Positions 1-9,431 of a DNA stretch of 64,000 nucleotides are shown here, piece by piece; position 1 is the stretch's first letter, and each line of letters starts with the position of its first letter. The translations under genes were made by a program, and so were the position numbers. This DNA comes from an uncultured Brachyspira sp. Its GTDB lineage: Bacteria; Spirochaetota; Brachyspiria; Brachyspirales; Brachyspiraceae. The stretch spans positions 42,152 to 106,151 of the forward strand of contig NZ_CALXKQ010000006.1 in NCBI RefSeq assembly GCF_944388875.1, written 5' to 3'. A model generated the notes under the pieces. That model worked only from the letters and a program-made list of their open reading frames with translations, did no database searches and was not told the DNA's origin.

Positions 1-415
1 TTATTGTTTCATCTAAATATTCAGTAAATATTTTATATAATGATGAAACAAATAATAATGTGTTGTTATAATCTATTAGAGATACATTAAAATACTGCTT
101 ATTGTCATCAAAATAATTAATAACTTTTTCTAATATTTTTCTATAGTTTTTTTTAAAATCATATATAGAATTATCTTTTCTTAATTCTTTTATGATATCT
201 TCTTTTATATCTTCTATAATAGAGTTTAAAAGATCCTCTTTATTATTAAAATGATCATAAAATGTAACTCTGTTTACTAATGCATGTTCGCATATTTCTG
301 TTACGCTTATATCTTTTAATGAATTACTTTTTAGAAGTTCAAGCAATGATTCTTTCAAAAGTTTTTGAGTTTTTAATATTCTTAAATCTTTTTTAATCTT
401 TTTTTCTTTTCTCAT
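1..415 (-). CDS. TetR-family transcriptional regulator (C-terminus cut by window edge)
   Basis: The reverse strand is open from an ATG at 415 to the window edge, giving the first 138 residues. The N-terminus is lysine-rich and is followed by a TetR-like helix-turn-helix: a helix around LLELLKSNSLKDISVTEI, then the signature VNRVTFYDHFNNKEDLL near residues 50-66. The ligand-binding C-terminal domain starts around residue 75 and is incomplete here. TetR proteins are one-component DNA-binding repressors, and the ligand cannot be predicted. The gene is divergent from the padR-like gene, so the 110-base spacer probably holds both promoters. The family call is firm and the target is unknown. Confidence 0.85.
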   Translation of the reverse strand, partial: MRKEKKIKKDLRILKTQKLLKESLLELLKSNSLKDISVTEICEHALVNRVTFYDHFNNKEDLLNSIIEDIKEDIIKELRKDNSIYDFKKNYRKILEKVINYFDDNKQYFNVSLIDYNNTLLFVSSLYKIFTEYLDETI

Positions 416-477
416 TTATAAAGTATGCCATATATTAGAATAAAAATAAAGTTATTAAATAAAATTTATTTAATATA

Positions 478-506
478 TTGATATATTGTGTATTACATAG
501 TATAAT
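478..506 (+). promoter_or_regulatory. Promoter of the padR-like operon
   Basis: TTGATA at 478-483 and TATAAT at 501-506 are separated by 17 bases, a near-consensus sigma-70 promoter. It lies 20 bases upstream of the chosen ATG at 526. Confidence 0.7.
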
Positions 507-509
507 ACA
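489..509. promoter_or_regulatory. Candidate operator dyad over the -10 box
   Basis: TGTATTA and TAATACA form a perfect 7-bp inverted repeat with a 7-base spacer that covers the TATAAT box. Its position suits autorepression by the PadR protein, or control by the divergent TetR protein. Which one binds is inference. Confidence 0.5.
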
Positions 510-525
510 ATATATAAAGGATTTA

Positions 526-861
526 ATGTTGAATCATGATGATATAGTATTAAATTTGATGCAGGAACTAAGACGAGGAACATTGATAATAGCAGTTCTA
601 AGTCAATTAAAAAAAGAAGAATACGGATACAATTTAATTACTAAATTAAAAGAAAACGGCATCACTGTTGAAGCAAATACTTTATACCCTCTTTTAAGAA
701 GATTAGAAAATCAGGGTATTTTAAAAAGTGAATGGAATACCAAAGAAGATAAGCCAAGAAAATATTATTCTATAACAAAAGACGGAAAAGAAGTTTTCAA
801 AAAGGCTGTTCATAATTGGAAAGAATTTTCATATAATGTTAATAAAATAATAGATGAATAA
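526..861 (+). CDS. PadR-family transcriptional regulator
   Basis: This 111-residue protein has the PadR winged-helix fold in order: LRRGTLIIAVLSQL, GYNLITKLKENGI, the wing-proximal EANTLYPLLRRLENQGIL, and a basic RKYYSITKDGKE wing. PadR proteins are small dimeric repressors. The start at 526 is chosen because AAAGG sits five bases before it; an upstream in-frame ATG at 478 lies inside the promoter. The gene is followed after 22 bases by a HAAS-domain membrane protein. That regulator/HAAS pairing is common, with the membrane protein typically under control of the PadR protein. The signal is unknown. Confidence 0.85.
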   Translation: MLNHDDIVLNLMQELRRGTLIIAVLSQLKKEEYGYNLITKLKENGITVEANTLYPLLRRLENQGILKSEWNTKEDKPRKYYSITKDGKEVFKKAVHNWKEFSYNVNKIIDE

Positions 862-883
862 TTTTTTAATAATAGGAGTTTAT

Positions 884-1873
884 ATGATTGAAAATAAAGA
901 AAATAAAAAAGTAGAAGATATTATTGAAAGATATATTTATACCGTTACAAAATCAATGCCCGATAAAATAAAAGAAGATGTTTCAAATGAAATAAGAACT
1001 CTTATTGATGATATAATAAAAGAAAGATTTTCAAACTCAGAGTATAAACTAAATGATATAAAAAATATTTTAATGGAAATCGGAAATCCTTATGAACTTG
1101 CCTACAAATATAATACTGATTACAATAAATGTTTAATAGGATATCCTTACTATATTTATTATAAACTTATACTAAAAATTGTTTTATCTTCTACATTGCT
1201 TGGAATAGTAGCTTCATCAATAATTAATATATTTATAAATAATGAAGTTTTAAATTTGATTAATATAGCAAGCAATATTTTTACTGCATTATTATTAGCA
1301 TTTTCATTTGTAACATTAATATTTGTATTAATTTCAAATAAGATAGATATTTCTAGCTTTATAATAGATTTTGATAATCTTCAAAAACCTCCTAATAAAA
1401 AAATAAATTTCAATACTTCAATTATTAAAATATCAGCAGCAATTATATTTTTATTACTTTTATTATTATCTCCAAATTTATTTTCAATAAAAATAGATAA
1501 TGAGTATTTGGCATTCTTTAATACAGATATTATAAAAGATACTTTTTTATTTCCTTTAATATTTATTTTAATGCTTATATCAAGAGAAATTATAAAAATG
1601 TTTTCAAATGCTTATAATAAAAAGACATATACATTTTTTATTAGTATTGATATAGTATCTGCTATTGTTTCATCATTATGGCTATTATCATACAATGTAA
1701 TTAATAATAATTTTATAAATACATTAACAAAATTAGAATCAGACAATTTTATTACTTTCAATATATTTAATAATTTTCAGTTATTTTGTTTAATATTTAT
1801 ATTATTTGCTTTGCTGATTGATAGTATATATGTTATATTAAAACTAAAAAATAGCCTTGCATATAAAGGCTAA
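884..1873 (+). CDS. HAAS-domain integral membrane protein
   Basis: This is a 329-residue protein. Residues 1-80 (VEDIIERYIYTVTKSMP, then EIRTLIDDIIKER, then ILMEIGNPYELAYKY) match the HAAS signalling domain found next to PadR regulators. About six hydrophobic segments follow between residues 95 and 325. The ATG at 884 is preferred over an upstream one at 854 because AGGAG lies six bases before it. It is probably cotranscribed with the PadR gene. The biochemical role is not known; in better-studied cases such proteins sense or transmit envelope state to the regulator. Confidence 0.75.
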   Translation: MIENKENKKVEDIIERYIYTVTKSMPDKIKEDVSNEIRTLIDDIIKERFSNSEYKLNDIKNILMEIGNPYELAYKYNTDYNKCLIGYPYYIYYKLILKIVLSSTLLGIVASSIINIFINNEVLNLINIASNIFTALLLAFSFVTLIFVLISNKIDISSFIIDFDNLQKPPNKKINFNTSIIKISAAIIFLLLLLLSPNLFSIKIDNEYLAFFNTDIIKDTFLFPLIFILMLISREIIKMFSNAYNKKTYTFFISIDIVSAIVSSLWLLSYNVINNNFINTLTKLESDNFITFNIFNNFQLFCLIFILFALLIDSIYVILKLKNSLAYKG

Positions 1874-2026
1874 TATATGCAAGACTATAATATTATAATA
1901 AAAATTTATATAAATGCTAAATTGTAAAATCATTTATATATTAAGCAAACTACTGTAAATATTTTCATATTTTATAAATAAGATAAGTTATTCAAAAATA
2001 ATATTACAATAAAAATAAAATCTGTC

Positions 2027-2060
2027 AAAAAAATTTAATATTTAAATATTAAATTTTTTT
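2027..2060. terminator. 34-bp perfect palindrome, possible terminator
   Basis: Seven A residues, an AT-only palindromic core and seven T residues form a perfect 34-bp inverted repeat with no loop. It lies in the 273-base spacer after the HAAS gene. With only A-T pairs it would be a weak terminator. The rest of the spacer shows nothing else. Confidence 0.4.
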
Positions 2061-2146
2061 TAATAAAAATATATTTAATTGTTGTTAAATAACTGTTATT
2101 ATTTATAATAATTATAGTTTTATATTTTATTATAAGGTTTATAAAT

Positions 2147-2869
2147 ATGGGCTTATTTAATTATATAATACATAAAATTCTTGGAAATATATTTTATGGT
2201 GATTCTCTTAAAGGAAAAATTGGAGAACTAGAAGTAGATAATGCTTTAAATCCATATTTTTTTGGTAAAACAGAACATAAGCAAATAAATAATTTAGTAA
2301 TAGTTGATGAAAATGGAAAAAGCCATCAAATAGATCATATAGAGATAAGATCAAATGGTATATTTTGTATAGAAACTAAAAACTATAGCGGATTAATATT
2401 TGGAAGTGAAAATAATAATAAATGGACTCAGTGTTTAAGAAGAGGAAAAAAGAATTATTTTTATAATCCAATAAAACAAAATAAATCTCATATATTCCAT
2501 TTAAAAAAAATATTAGAAAATAAATATAATATAAATTCATTAATCGTATTTACACAAAATAATGCTGATAATATAAATATTAATAATGTTATAAATTTGA
2601 TAGATTTAAAAACATATCTAAATAATTTTAATGACGGAACTAATTATACTTCTGAGGATATGGATTATATTTATAATAAGTTAATTTCAAGTAATAAAAA
2701 TATTTCTAATTCAGAACATATAGAAAATATAAAGAATACTAAAGAAGAAATAAGAAGCGGAATATGTCCAAGATGCAAAGGAAAATTAATATTAAGAGAA
2801 GGAAAATATGGAGAGTTTTACGGATGCAGCAATTATCCATATTGTAAATTTACCATAAAAAATAATTAA
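2147..2869 (+). CDS. NERD-domain protein with C-terminal topoisomerase-type zinc finger
   Basis: This is a 240-residue protein. Residues 20-130 form a nuclease-related NERD domain: LKGKIGELEVDNAL, then the catalytic-like core SHQIDHIEIRSNGIFCIETK with its D, E and K. The C-terminus (about residues 205-237) has four cysteines in the pattern CPRCKGK...GCSNYPYC, the zinc finger typical of topoisomerase I tails. NERD proteins are predicted DNA-processing nucleases of the PD-(D/E)XK type with no settled physiological role. It appears to be a single-gene unit with a weak ribosome site (AAGG about 13 bases upstream). Confidence 0.8.
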   Translation: MGLFNYIIHKILGNIFYGDSLKGKIGELEVDNALNPYFFGKTEHKQINNLVIVDENGKSHQIDHIEIRSNGIFCIETKNYSGLIFGSENNNKWTQCLRRGKKNYFYNPIKQNKSHIFHLKKILENKYNINSLIVFTQNNADNININNVINLIDLKTYLNNFNDGTNYTSEDMDYIYNKLISSNKNISNSEHIENIKNTKEEIRSGICPRCKGKLILREGKYGEFYGCSNYPYCKFTIKNN

Positions 2870-2976
2870 CAAAAATAAAAAAATGTAGTTTATAATACAA
2901 TAGTAATTTTGTTGTACTTGAATATAAAGTATAAAAATAATAGAATATATACAATATTTTTGGCAGGTGTTAGAAA

Positions 2977-4482
2977 GTGTTAAGGAAATTGATATATATT
3001 ATTTTTATACATTCAGTTATTTTTAATTTTATTATTTTTGCACAAAATACAAACACTATGGTTCTTCCGTATACACAATATATGGAAAGGATAAAAGTAC
3101 TAATACCAGAGATGAAATTAACAGCCTCGCAGGAGAGCAATGCATATAATAATTTAACAAAAGCAAAAAGCTCCGGAGATGTAAAGTTTGATTTGCAGGC
3201 AGGAGCTATAGGAAAGCAGGCTCATTTTGACGAATACAGTTTTATACCTACATCAGACTTTTATTATAATGGTTTTAGAATAGGTGCAGGTTTCAGCGGA
3301 CTTATACCCTACTCTGGAACTAGATGGTCCGTAGAAATTAAACATGACAGTTTCTTTGGAGATTTTAAAACTGGAGATATTGTATTGCCTGTAGATACAG
3401 CTCTTGGAACAGTAAGCGGCAGAATTCCTAATTTGGGTACAAATGATTTTAAATATTATTATCCAAGCGTTAAAATACAAATTGCTCAGCCAATATTAAG
3501 AGATTTTTTTGGTAAATTAGACAGATACCCTATTAAAGATGCAGAATATCAGCTTACAATAGCAAAATTAAAAAGAATGATAGATGACAACAGCGTATTA
3601 ACTTCTTATCAGAAAATATATTATCAATGGATAATGTCAAGAAAATTAATAGCTCTGTATGATGCTATGATTAGAGAAGCCAGAAGTTTTGAAAATCAGG
3701 TTTATAAGAGATATTCAAGCGGAGTTATAGATAATGACTCTTATCAGAATGCAAGAAGACAAACTTTAAAATATATAGAAGCAAAAGATAAATCAGAATT
3801 AATGCTCAAAAAAATTATAAGAAATATAAAGTTTTTCATACCAGAAGAAAATATTATACCAAATGAAGACGATTGGACTCAGACGCTTGAAACTTCTATT
3901 AATGCAAAAGTTGATATAGTGCCGTTTTTAGAAAGTGCTCAGGGACAAATGGCTTATCAGTTAAAATTAAGAAGCGAATATGCACTATCAATAATGAAAA
4001 ATAATGCATTGCCTGATTTATCAATAGTAGGAAGCGTATCATTATCAAGTTTGGATGACAGCGGATATTTTAAATCTTTTTCTACTATGACAAATGTTGA
4101 TTATTTTGTAGGGCTTATGTTTTCTTATCCTATAGGAGGACGAGATGCCAAAGCCAAAATGGAAGATGCTTATGCGGCTTTGAATGCTGTTACTGCTGAC
4201 TTTGACAGAGTTAATAGGGATTTTGATGTGCAGATAGGTACTTATTATGATGAGTTTGAGGCGTATAAAAAAATGCTTGAAAATAAAAAATTGGAAGTTA
4301 ATGCTATAGTGTCAAGAATAAATACTCAAAATGCTAAATTCAGACAAGGACGCCTTCCTATAGATGAGATAATAAATGCTAGGCTTGATTTAGCACAGGC
4401 AAGAGCAGAACTTCTAAATCTTGAATATATGATAATAAGCACTGTTATGGATTATAATTCACTGGTGCTTCTTAGTAATTAG
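2977..4482 (+). CDS. TolC-like outer membrane efflux protein
   Basis: This 501-residue protein starts at a GTG with AGGTG a few bases upstream. A TTG at 2989 is the alternative, but it would lose the positive MLRK n-region. A signal peptide ends near residue 22 (FIIFAQ). The rest has the two-fold layout of outer membrane efflux proteins: long coiled-coil helices (residues 190-260 and 400-480, for example RINTQNAKFRQGRLPIDEI) and beta-rich segments. It would form the trimeric exit duct for the RND pump encoded 44 bases downstream. No periplasmic adaptor gene lies between them. Confidence 0.85.
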   Translation: MLRKLIYIIFIHSVIFNFIIFAQNTNTMVLPYTQYMERIKVLIPEMKLTASQESNAYNNLTKAKSSGDVKFDLQAGAIGKQAHFDEYSFIPTSDFYYNGFRIGAGFSGLIPYSGTRWSVEIKHDSFFGDFKTGDIVLPVDTALGTVSGRIPNLGTNDFKYYYPSVKIQIAQPILRDFFGKLDRYPIKDAEYQLTIAKLKRMIDDNSVLTSYQKIYYQWIMSRKLIALYDAMIREARSFENQVYKRYSSGVIDNDSYQNARRQTLKYIEAKDKSELMLKKIIRNIKFFIPEENIIPNEDDWTQTLETSINAKVDIVPFLESAQGQMAYQLKLRSEYALSIMKNNALPDLSIVGSVSLSSLDDSGYFKSFSTMTNVDYFVGLMFSYPIGGRDAKAKMEDAYAALNAVTADFDRVNRDFDVQIGTYYDEFEAYKKMLENKKLEVNAIVSRINTQNAKFRQGRLPIDEIINARLDLAQARAELLNLEYMIISTVMDYNSLVLLSN

Positions 4483-4526
4483 TAAATTATTAATTAGTTA
4501 TTATTTAAATAATTGGAAAATAATAT

Positions 4527-7500
4527 ATGAATAAAATTATAGAACTATTTGCAAAAAACAGATTATTAGTTAATGTAATAATTTTGATAACTTTAGCAGT
4601 TGGAATATACTCTTATCTTAATATAAAAAAAGAAGCATTCCCATCTACAAACTTTGACGTTATGATAGTGCAGGTTATATATCCGGGTGCCTCTCCTGAA
4701 GATGTTGAACAATATGCTATGATACCAATAGAAGATGAGCTTCAAACTATAGCAGGAATTGATGAGTTTTATTCTATAATAATAGAAAATGCAGGAATAC
4801 TCACCATAAGAATAGATATGAATCTCAAAGATTCAAGACCTGTAAAAGATGAAATATTTAGAAGACTTCAGAATGCTCCTAATGTATCAAAAGATGTTTC
4901 AGAAATAAAAATTTTTGAAGCCAATGCCAACAGAATGCCTATATACAATTTAGGTATAAGATTTAAAGAAGGACAGGAAGGAAGTGAAAAAGAACTTTAT
5001 GATATATCCAAAAGATTTGAAAAAGAATTAAAATATGTAGACGGAGTTGCAAATGTAGAAGTATATGGAAGAACAGACCCAGAAATACAAATACTAGCAG
5101 ACCCTTACAAATTAAGAGAATACTACACTTCATTAACAGAAATCATACAGGCATTATCTTTGAGAAATATACGCTCTACAAGCGGAAGTATGAAGCCTTT
5201 GGAAAGCGATGATTTGGAAGATAAAAATAAACTTCTAGTTACAACAGGACAATTTCAAGACCCATTATCAATTACAAATGTTATAGTGCGTTCTATATTT
5301 AATGGAAAGCCCGTAAGAATTGGAGATATTGCAAGAGTTGAAGAATTATTCGTTGATAAAAGTGTGTATATGAGAGTTAATAGCAAGCATGGATACTCTA
5401 TAAACATAATAAAAAAAGAAGATGCTGACATATTAAAAACTATTGATAATGTTAATAAATATTTTGAAAAAAATAAATCTACTATTCCAAGCAATATAGA
5501 AATAGTTCCTATGGCTGATAACTCAAGAACTATTACAGATTTGCTTAATGCAGTTTCTTCAAATATTATAACAGGTTTTATCATCATATTTATAATACTT
5601 ATTATATTTTTGGATTTTAAGAGTGCAATATTTACTTCTCTTGGAATGCTTATAGTTATATCTGTTTCTCTTATTTATATGACATATTCTGGAATTACTT
5701 TTAATATAATATCTCTTGGTGGAATCATAACCGTACTTGGTATGATAGTGGACAATTCCATAGTAGTTTCAGAAAATATTTTTAATTATCATCAAAGAGG
5801 TATAAAAGGGCTTGAAGCTACAAAAAATGCAGTAGGAGAAGTATTTATGCCTATGCTTGTTTCTACTCTTACAACAGTTGCATCATTTGCTCCTATAATA
5901 TTTGTTACTGGTACTATGGGAAGATTAATCAATCAGTATCCTAGAGTTGTTATTGTGGCATTAGTAGTAAGTATATTTCAGGCTGTTTTGCTTCTTCCTA
6001 ATAACTTAATCACTAAAGAAGAACTTACGGGAGAACATAAAAGAAAAAGATTTAATTTCAAAAATCCTCTTGATTTTGATAAAGATAAATTATTTGATAA
6101 ATTAAAAATCCCTTTTGTTAAGTTTTTAAGATTTACATTAAAGTTTAGATATATTGTTCTTATATTTTTTATAGTTACACTTTTTATCACTCTTTTAATA
6201 GCTAAATCAATATTTGCAAAGTTTACTTTAGTTTATGATACAAGTGCAGATGTTATAGTCATTAATATAGATACAGGTGTTGGAAGCTCTATATACAAGA
6301 CAGAAAAATATCTTCAGAAAGTAGAAAATATTATTTATGAAACTATAAATACAAATGATATAATAGCAGTTTATAGTTTACTTGGAAAACAATTAGATAA
6401 GAACACTGTAGAAGTATCAGAAGAGATGGACAATATTGCAGGCACTATGATATATTTAGTTCCAGCCAATAACAGAAAAAAAATAGCTTATGATATAGTT
6501 GATGATTTAAATCTTGCTATAGAAAAAAGCGGAATAAAAGATGAATTAGAACTTATAACAGTTAATACCAAGCTTCCAATAAATCCCGGTAAAGCAGTTG
6601 ATATAAAAATAATAGGTAATGATACTCTTATGGTTAAAGAAGTAAAAGATAAAATGAAAGAACATCTTTTGAGTTTGGACGGAGTAGTTAATTATGATGA
6701 TGATGATAAAATAGGACAGGAAGAATTAAGAGTAATATTTGATTATGACAGAATGTCTGAACTAGGAGTTAATGTTGCTTATGCAGCAAGAGAACTTAGA
6801 GCAGCTTATGCTGGAATAGTAGCTACTTCAATACAGCAGTTTGAAAATAAATTAGACTTTAGAGTAAGACTGGATAAGCAATATACTTATGATACTAATG
6901 TACTTAATAATCTTTTAATACCAAATACCTATTACAGACTTATACAATTAAAAGATATAGCAGATATATACATTACAAACAATCAGTCAAGCATAAGACA
7001 CTATAATGGAAAAAAATCTATCACTATGACTGCTGATATTGAACAGGGTAAAAATACTGCTATACAAGTAACCTATGCAATGCAAGACTATTTTAATTCT
7101 ATATCAAAAGATTATCCTAATATAAGCGTGGAGTTTGCAGGAGAGGTAAAAGAAACAAGAGGCTCTATAATCGGTATTGCTTGGGGATATGTTATTGCTA
7201 TAATTGCAATATATGTAATACTTCTTCTTCAATTCAATAAATTTGTTCAGCCTTTCATGATTTTGGGTATAATACCTTTTGGAATAATCGGCGTTATACT
7301 TGGGTTTGCAGCTCATAGAATGCCTATGTCATTTGTTGGTGCTGTTGGTATAGTGGGACTTGCTGGTGTTGTTGTAAATAATGGTATTATAATGGTTGAC
7401 TTAATAAACAGAATACTTGAAGGAGGCAATATACATGATAAACAAGATGTATTAAATGCCGTTGTGGAAGGTGCAGGCGACAGATTCAGAGCAATATTTC

Positions 7501-7697
7501 TCACAACTGTAACTACAATATTCGGACTTCTTCCAACTGTTTATGGTATAGGAGGACGTGCTGATTTGATAGTACCTATGGTTATGTCTATGGCTTATGG
7601 GCTTTTATTTGCTGCTCTTTTAACTTTAATACTTCTTCCATCTCTGTTTATGATATCTGCAGATTTGAAATTAATAAAGATAAACTATAAAAAATAA
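4527..7697 (+). CDS. RND-family efflux transporter, inner membrane pump
   Basis: This 1056-residue protein has the AcrB-type duplicated layout: TM1 (about residues 11-28), a periplasmic porter region, TM2-6, then TM7, a second porter region and TM8-12. The proton-relay helix reads GMIVDNSIVVSEN with Asp409-Asn410 where AcrB has two aspartates; single-Asp versions occur in many relatives. Late helices contain GIVGLAGVVVNNGIIMVDL, the second-half counterpart. It should export hydrophobic compounds or lipids by proton antiport together with the upstream TolC-like protein. The substrate cannot be read from sequence. It is probably cotranscribed with the tolC-like gene. Confidence 0.9.
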   Translation: MNKIIELFAKNRLLVNVIILITLAVGIYSYLNIKKEAFPSTNFDVMIVQVIYPGASPEDVEQYAMIPIEDELQTIAGIDEFYSIIIENAGILTIRIDMNLKDSRPVKDEIFRRLQNAPNVSKDVSEIKIFEANANRMPIYNLGIRFKEGQEGSEKELYDISKRFEKELKYVDGVANVEVYGRTDPEIQILADPYKLREYYTSLTEIIQALSLRNIRSTSGSMKPLESDDLEDKNKLLVTTGQFQDPLSITNVIVRSIFNGKPVRIGDIARVEELFVDKSVYMRVNSKHGYSINIIKKEDADILKTIDNVNKYFEKNKSTIPSNIEIVPMADNSRTITDLLNAVSSNIITGFIIIFIILIIFLDFKSAIFTSLGMLIVISVSLIYMTYSGITFNIISLGGIITVLGMIVDNSIVVSENIFNYHQRGIKGLEATKNAVGEVFMPMLVSTLTTVASFAPIIFVTGTMGRLINQYPRVVIVALVVSIFQAVLLLPNNLITKEELTGEHKRKRFNFKNPLDFDKDKLFDKLKIPFVKFLRFTLKFRYIVLIFFIVTLFITLLIAKSIFAKFTLVYDTSADVIVINIDTGVGSSIYKTEKYLQKVENIIYETINTNDIIAVYSLLGKQLDKNTVEVSEEMDNIAGTMIYLVPANNRKKIAYDIVDDLNLAIEKSGIKDELELITVNTKLPINPGKAVDIKIIGNDTLMVKEVKDKMKEHLLSLDGVVNYDDDDKIGQEELRVIFDYDRMSELGVNVAYAARELRAAYAGIVATSIQQFENKLDFRVRLDKQYTYDTNVLNNLLIPNTYYRLIQLKDIADIYITNNQSSIRHYNGKKSITMTADIEQGKNTAIQVTYAMQDYFNSISKDYPNISVEFAGEVKETRGSIIGIAWGYVIAIIAIYVILLLQFNKFVQPFMILGIIPFGIIGVILGFAAHRMPMSFVGAVGIVGLAGVVVNNGIIMVDLINRILEGGNIHDKQDVLNAVVEGAGDRFRAIFLTTVTTIFGLLPTVYGIGGRADLIVPMVMSMAYGLLFAALLTLILLPSLFMISADLKLIKINYKK

Positions 7698-7726
7698 GGA
7701 GATGCATTATAAAATACAGCTCCTTA
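7695..7726. terminator. Possible bidirectional terminator
   Basis: TAAGGAG and CTCCTTA form a 7-bp stem around an 18-base loop between the convergent RND and DUF2156 genes. There is no long T-run on either side, so the call is weak. Confidence 0.35.
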
Positions 7727-7734
7727 AATATTTA

Positions 7735-8691
7735 CTAAAAATCAGTGCAGAAACCCTGATACTTTTCAATATATCCTACTGGATTATATGACATTTTAGC
7801 TTTTCTAAGTCCTAAATCTCCTACATCCTGTTCTCTGTTTACAAATTTAAATCTATTATCACTATCAGGCAAATTTTCTAAAAATAATCTATTAATAGCC
7901 TGATAGCTTCCTTTATAATCCCTATCCCCTCTTTCTGAATGAACAACTATAGTATCTCTCATGCTCAAATCAGCTATAGTATATGCTGCTATTTTTTTAT
8001 TTATATAAATAACACCTCCAACTATATTATTAATGCTGTCCCAATTATCTAATAATGTTTTTATCATAGTTACATCAGCTTCTGCCCTAACCTCATGAGA
8101 TAATAATTTTCCCTTTTCAAAAGCCTCGCATGATTCAGTATTATCATCATTTGATTCTGTATTTGTATTGCTATTAAGTTCATCTATTTCCCATTTGCTT
8201 TCAAAATCAAAAATTTTATCTACCATTGAGCTGTCTATAGGCTTATATTCAAAATCATTTTTCATAAATTGATTGTATAAGTTTTTCTTATTATGAAATT
8301 TTTTACCCGGTAATGTTTTAAGTTCATTAAAGTCATATATATATTCCCACTCATCTCTTGATTCTTTTACTTTTATTTTTGTGGTTTTTTCCCAAAATAA
8401 TGCAAGCTCTTTAGGAATTCTTATTATACTTTCTCCTGAAATTTCACATGGACTCATTTCATCACAAAAATTAGTATCAAACCAATCTCCAACTGGTGCC
8501 CAATAAATTGTATATGGAGATTTTTGCCTTATCCATACTAATTTTTCAGTAAAAGCCCATTCAAGCATATATGTATCTTTAAGTCCAAATAAGTTCATAA
8601 ATGTATAATCGGCTGACTGCTCTGGAGTTATAGAAAAATATTTATTATATAATTGCTGTTTATCTAATGATATAGGTTCAAAATTAAGCAT
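7735..8691 (-). CDS. DUF2156 (phosphatidylglycerol lysyltransferase C-terminal-like) protein
   Basis: This 318-residue soluble protein matches the DUF2156/COG4866 family in order: FEPISLDKQQLYNKYF, the TFMNLFGLKD segment, an EYIYDFNELKTLPGKKFHNK motif, then IAAYTIADLSMRDTIVVHSE and a C-terminal VNREQDVGDLGLRKAKMSY. The fold is GNAT-like and related to the aminoacyl-transferase domain of MprF, but without its membrane domain. The acceptor is unknown. A good ribosome site (AAGGAA) precedes the start. An acidic insert rich in N, D and E near residues 170-190 looks like a disordered loop. Confidence 0.8.
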   Translation of the reverse strand: MLNFEPISLDKQQLYNKYFSITPEQSADYTFMNLFGLKDTYMLEWAFTEKLVWIRQKSPYTIYWAPVGDWFDTNFCDEMSPCEISGESIIRIPKELALFWEKTTKIKVKESRDEWEYIYDFNELKTLPGKKFHNKKNLYNQFMKNDFEYKPIDSSMVDKIFDFESKWEIDELNSNTNTESNDDNTESCEAFEKGKLLSHEVRAEADVTMIKTLLDNWDSINNIVGGVIYINKKIAAYTIADLSMRDTIVVHSERGDRDYKGSYQAINRLFLENLPDSDNRFKFVNREQDVGDLGLRKAKMSYNPVGYIEKYQGFCTDF

Positions 8692-8762
8692 ATTAAAATT
8701 TTCCTTATAAAAAATCTAATTATTGAGGATATATTATATATTAAAAAAAATTAATGTAAATA

Positions 8763-9317
8763 TTATATTATTAGCTTGCCCATTTCAAATGCCTTGTTTA
8801 ACTCAATTTTACCATTAATATCTCCAATTCTAAAAACACCTCCTGCTATCAAATACCCTAAATCTTTCCATCCAAGATAATTTAATAAATATTTATAATA
8901 TTCTATGACAGGCTTAGAATTATTTTCATCATTTCCCTCTGCTGCCATTAACATAAAACATTCTTTATACGGCGTATTATAATGAGGATCTATCTCTGTT
9001 ACAGCAAATAATCTGTCTATAGCCATTTTTAATTGGGCACTGAAAGACCAATAATACATAGGAGAAGCCAATACTAGTATATCTGCTTCTTTATAATACG
9101 GATATATTTTTAACATATCATCTTTTTGGGTACATGGACTTTCCTTATCCTTTCCTCCTTTCAAACAGCCTTTGCAGCAATGTATATTCATTTTATCTAA
9201 ATCAAATCTAACTACATCGTGTCCGCTGTATTTTAAACCTTTGCTGAATTCTCCTATTAAAGCAGAAGTATTTCCATTAACTCTAGGGCTTCCATTTAAT
9301 ATTAATATTTTTTTCAT
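8763..9317 (-). CDS. Flavodoxin-family NAD(P)H-dependent oxidoreductase
   Basis: This 184-residue protein begins with the FMN-phosphate loop ILILNGSPRVNGNTSAL. A cysteine-bearing segment follows (HCCKGCLKGGKDKESPC), as in iron-sulfur flavoprotein-like members. Then come ADILVLASPMYYWSFSAQLK, the FMN isoalloxazine-binding part, and AIDRLF. It probably reduces quinones, nitro compounds or other electrophiles using FMN. It is divergent from an HxlR-type regulator, the usual partner and repressor of such enzymes. AAGGAG precedes the ATG. The cysteine cluster may bind a cluster or sense thiol stress; that is not shown. Confidence 0.85.
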   Translation of the reverse strand: MKKILILNGSPRVNGNTSALIGEFSKGLKYSGHDVVRFDLDKMNIHCCKGCLKGGKDKESPCTQKDDMLKIYPYYKEADILVLASPMYYWSFSAQLKMAIDRLFAVTEIDPHYNTPYKECFMLMAAEGNDENNSKPVIEYYKYLLNYLGWKDLGYLIAGGVFRIGDINGKIELNKAFEMGKLII

Positions 9318-9397
9318 TATATACTCCTTATTTCTATTGATATAATTATTATAGTATTATATATTATTAATAACAAGTACGAACAGAAAAGTTATAT

Positions 9398-9410
9398 ACT
9401 TACTATAAGT
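9398..9410. promoter_or_regulatory. Candidate operator between oxidoreductase and HxlR gene
   Basis: ACTTA-CTA-TAAGT is an inverted repeat in the 114-base divergent spacer. It lies within a larger near-dyad (TACTTAC and GTAAAGTA with one extra base). Its position suits an HxlR-type dimer controlling both genes. Confidence 0.4.
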
Positions 9411-9431
9411 AAAGTATCAGGAGTATTAAAT

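Noticed and set aside
1853..1872. AGCCTT/AAGGCT hairpin at the end of the HAAS gene as a terminator
   Set aside because: It overlaps the last codons, and on the coding strand no T-run follows. The T-run appears only on the minus strand, where no gene leads into it.
5255..5587. 110-codon minus-strand frame inside the RND pump gene
   Set aside because: It is a shadow of the pump gene, lacking a start context and any family resemblance.
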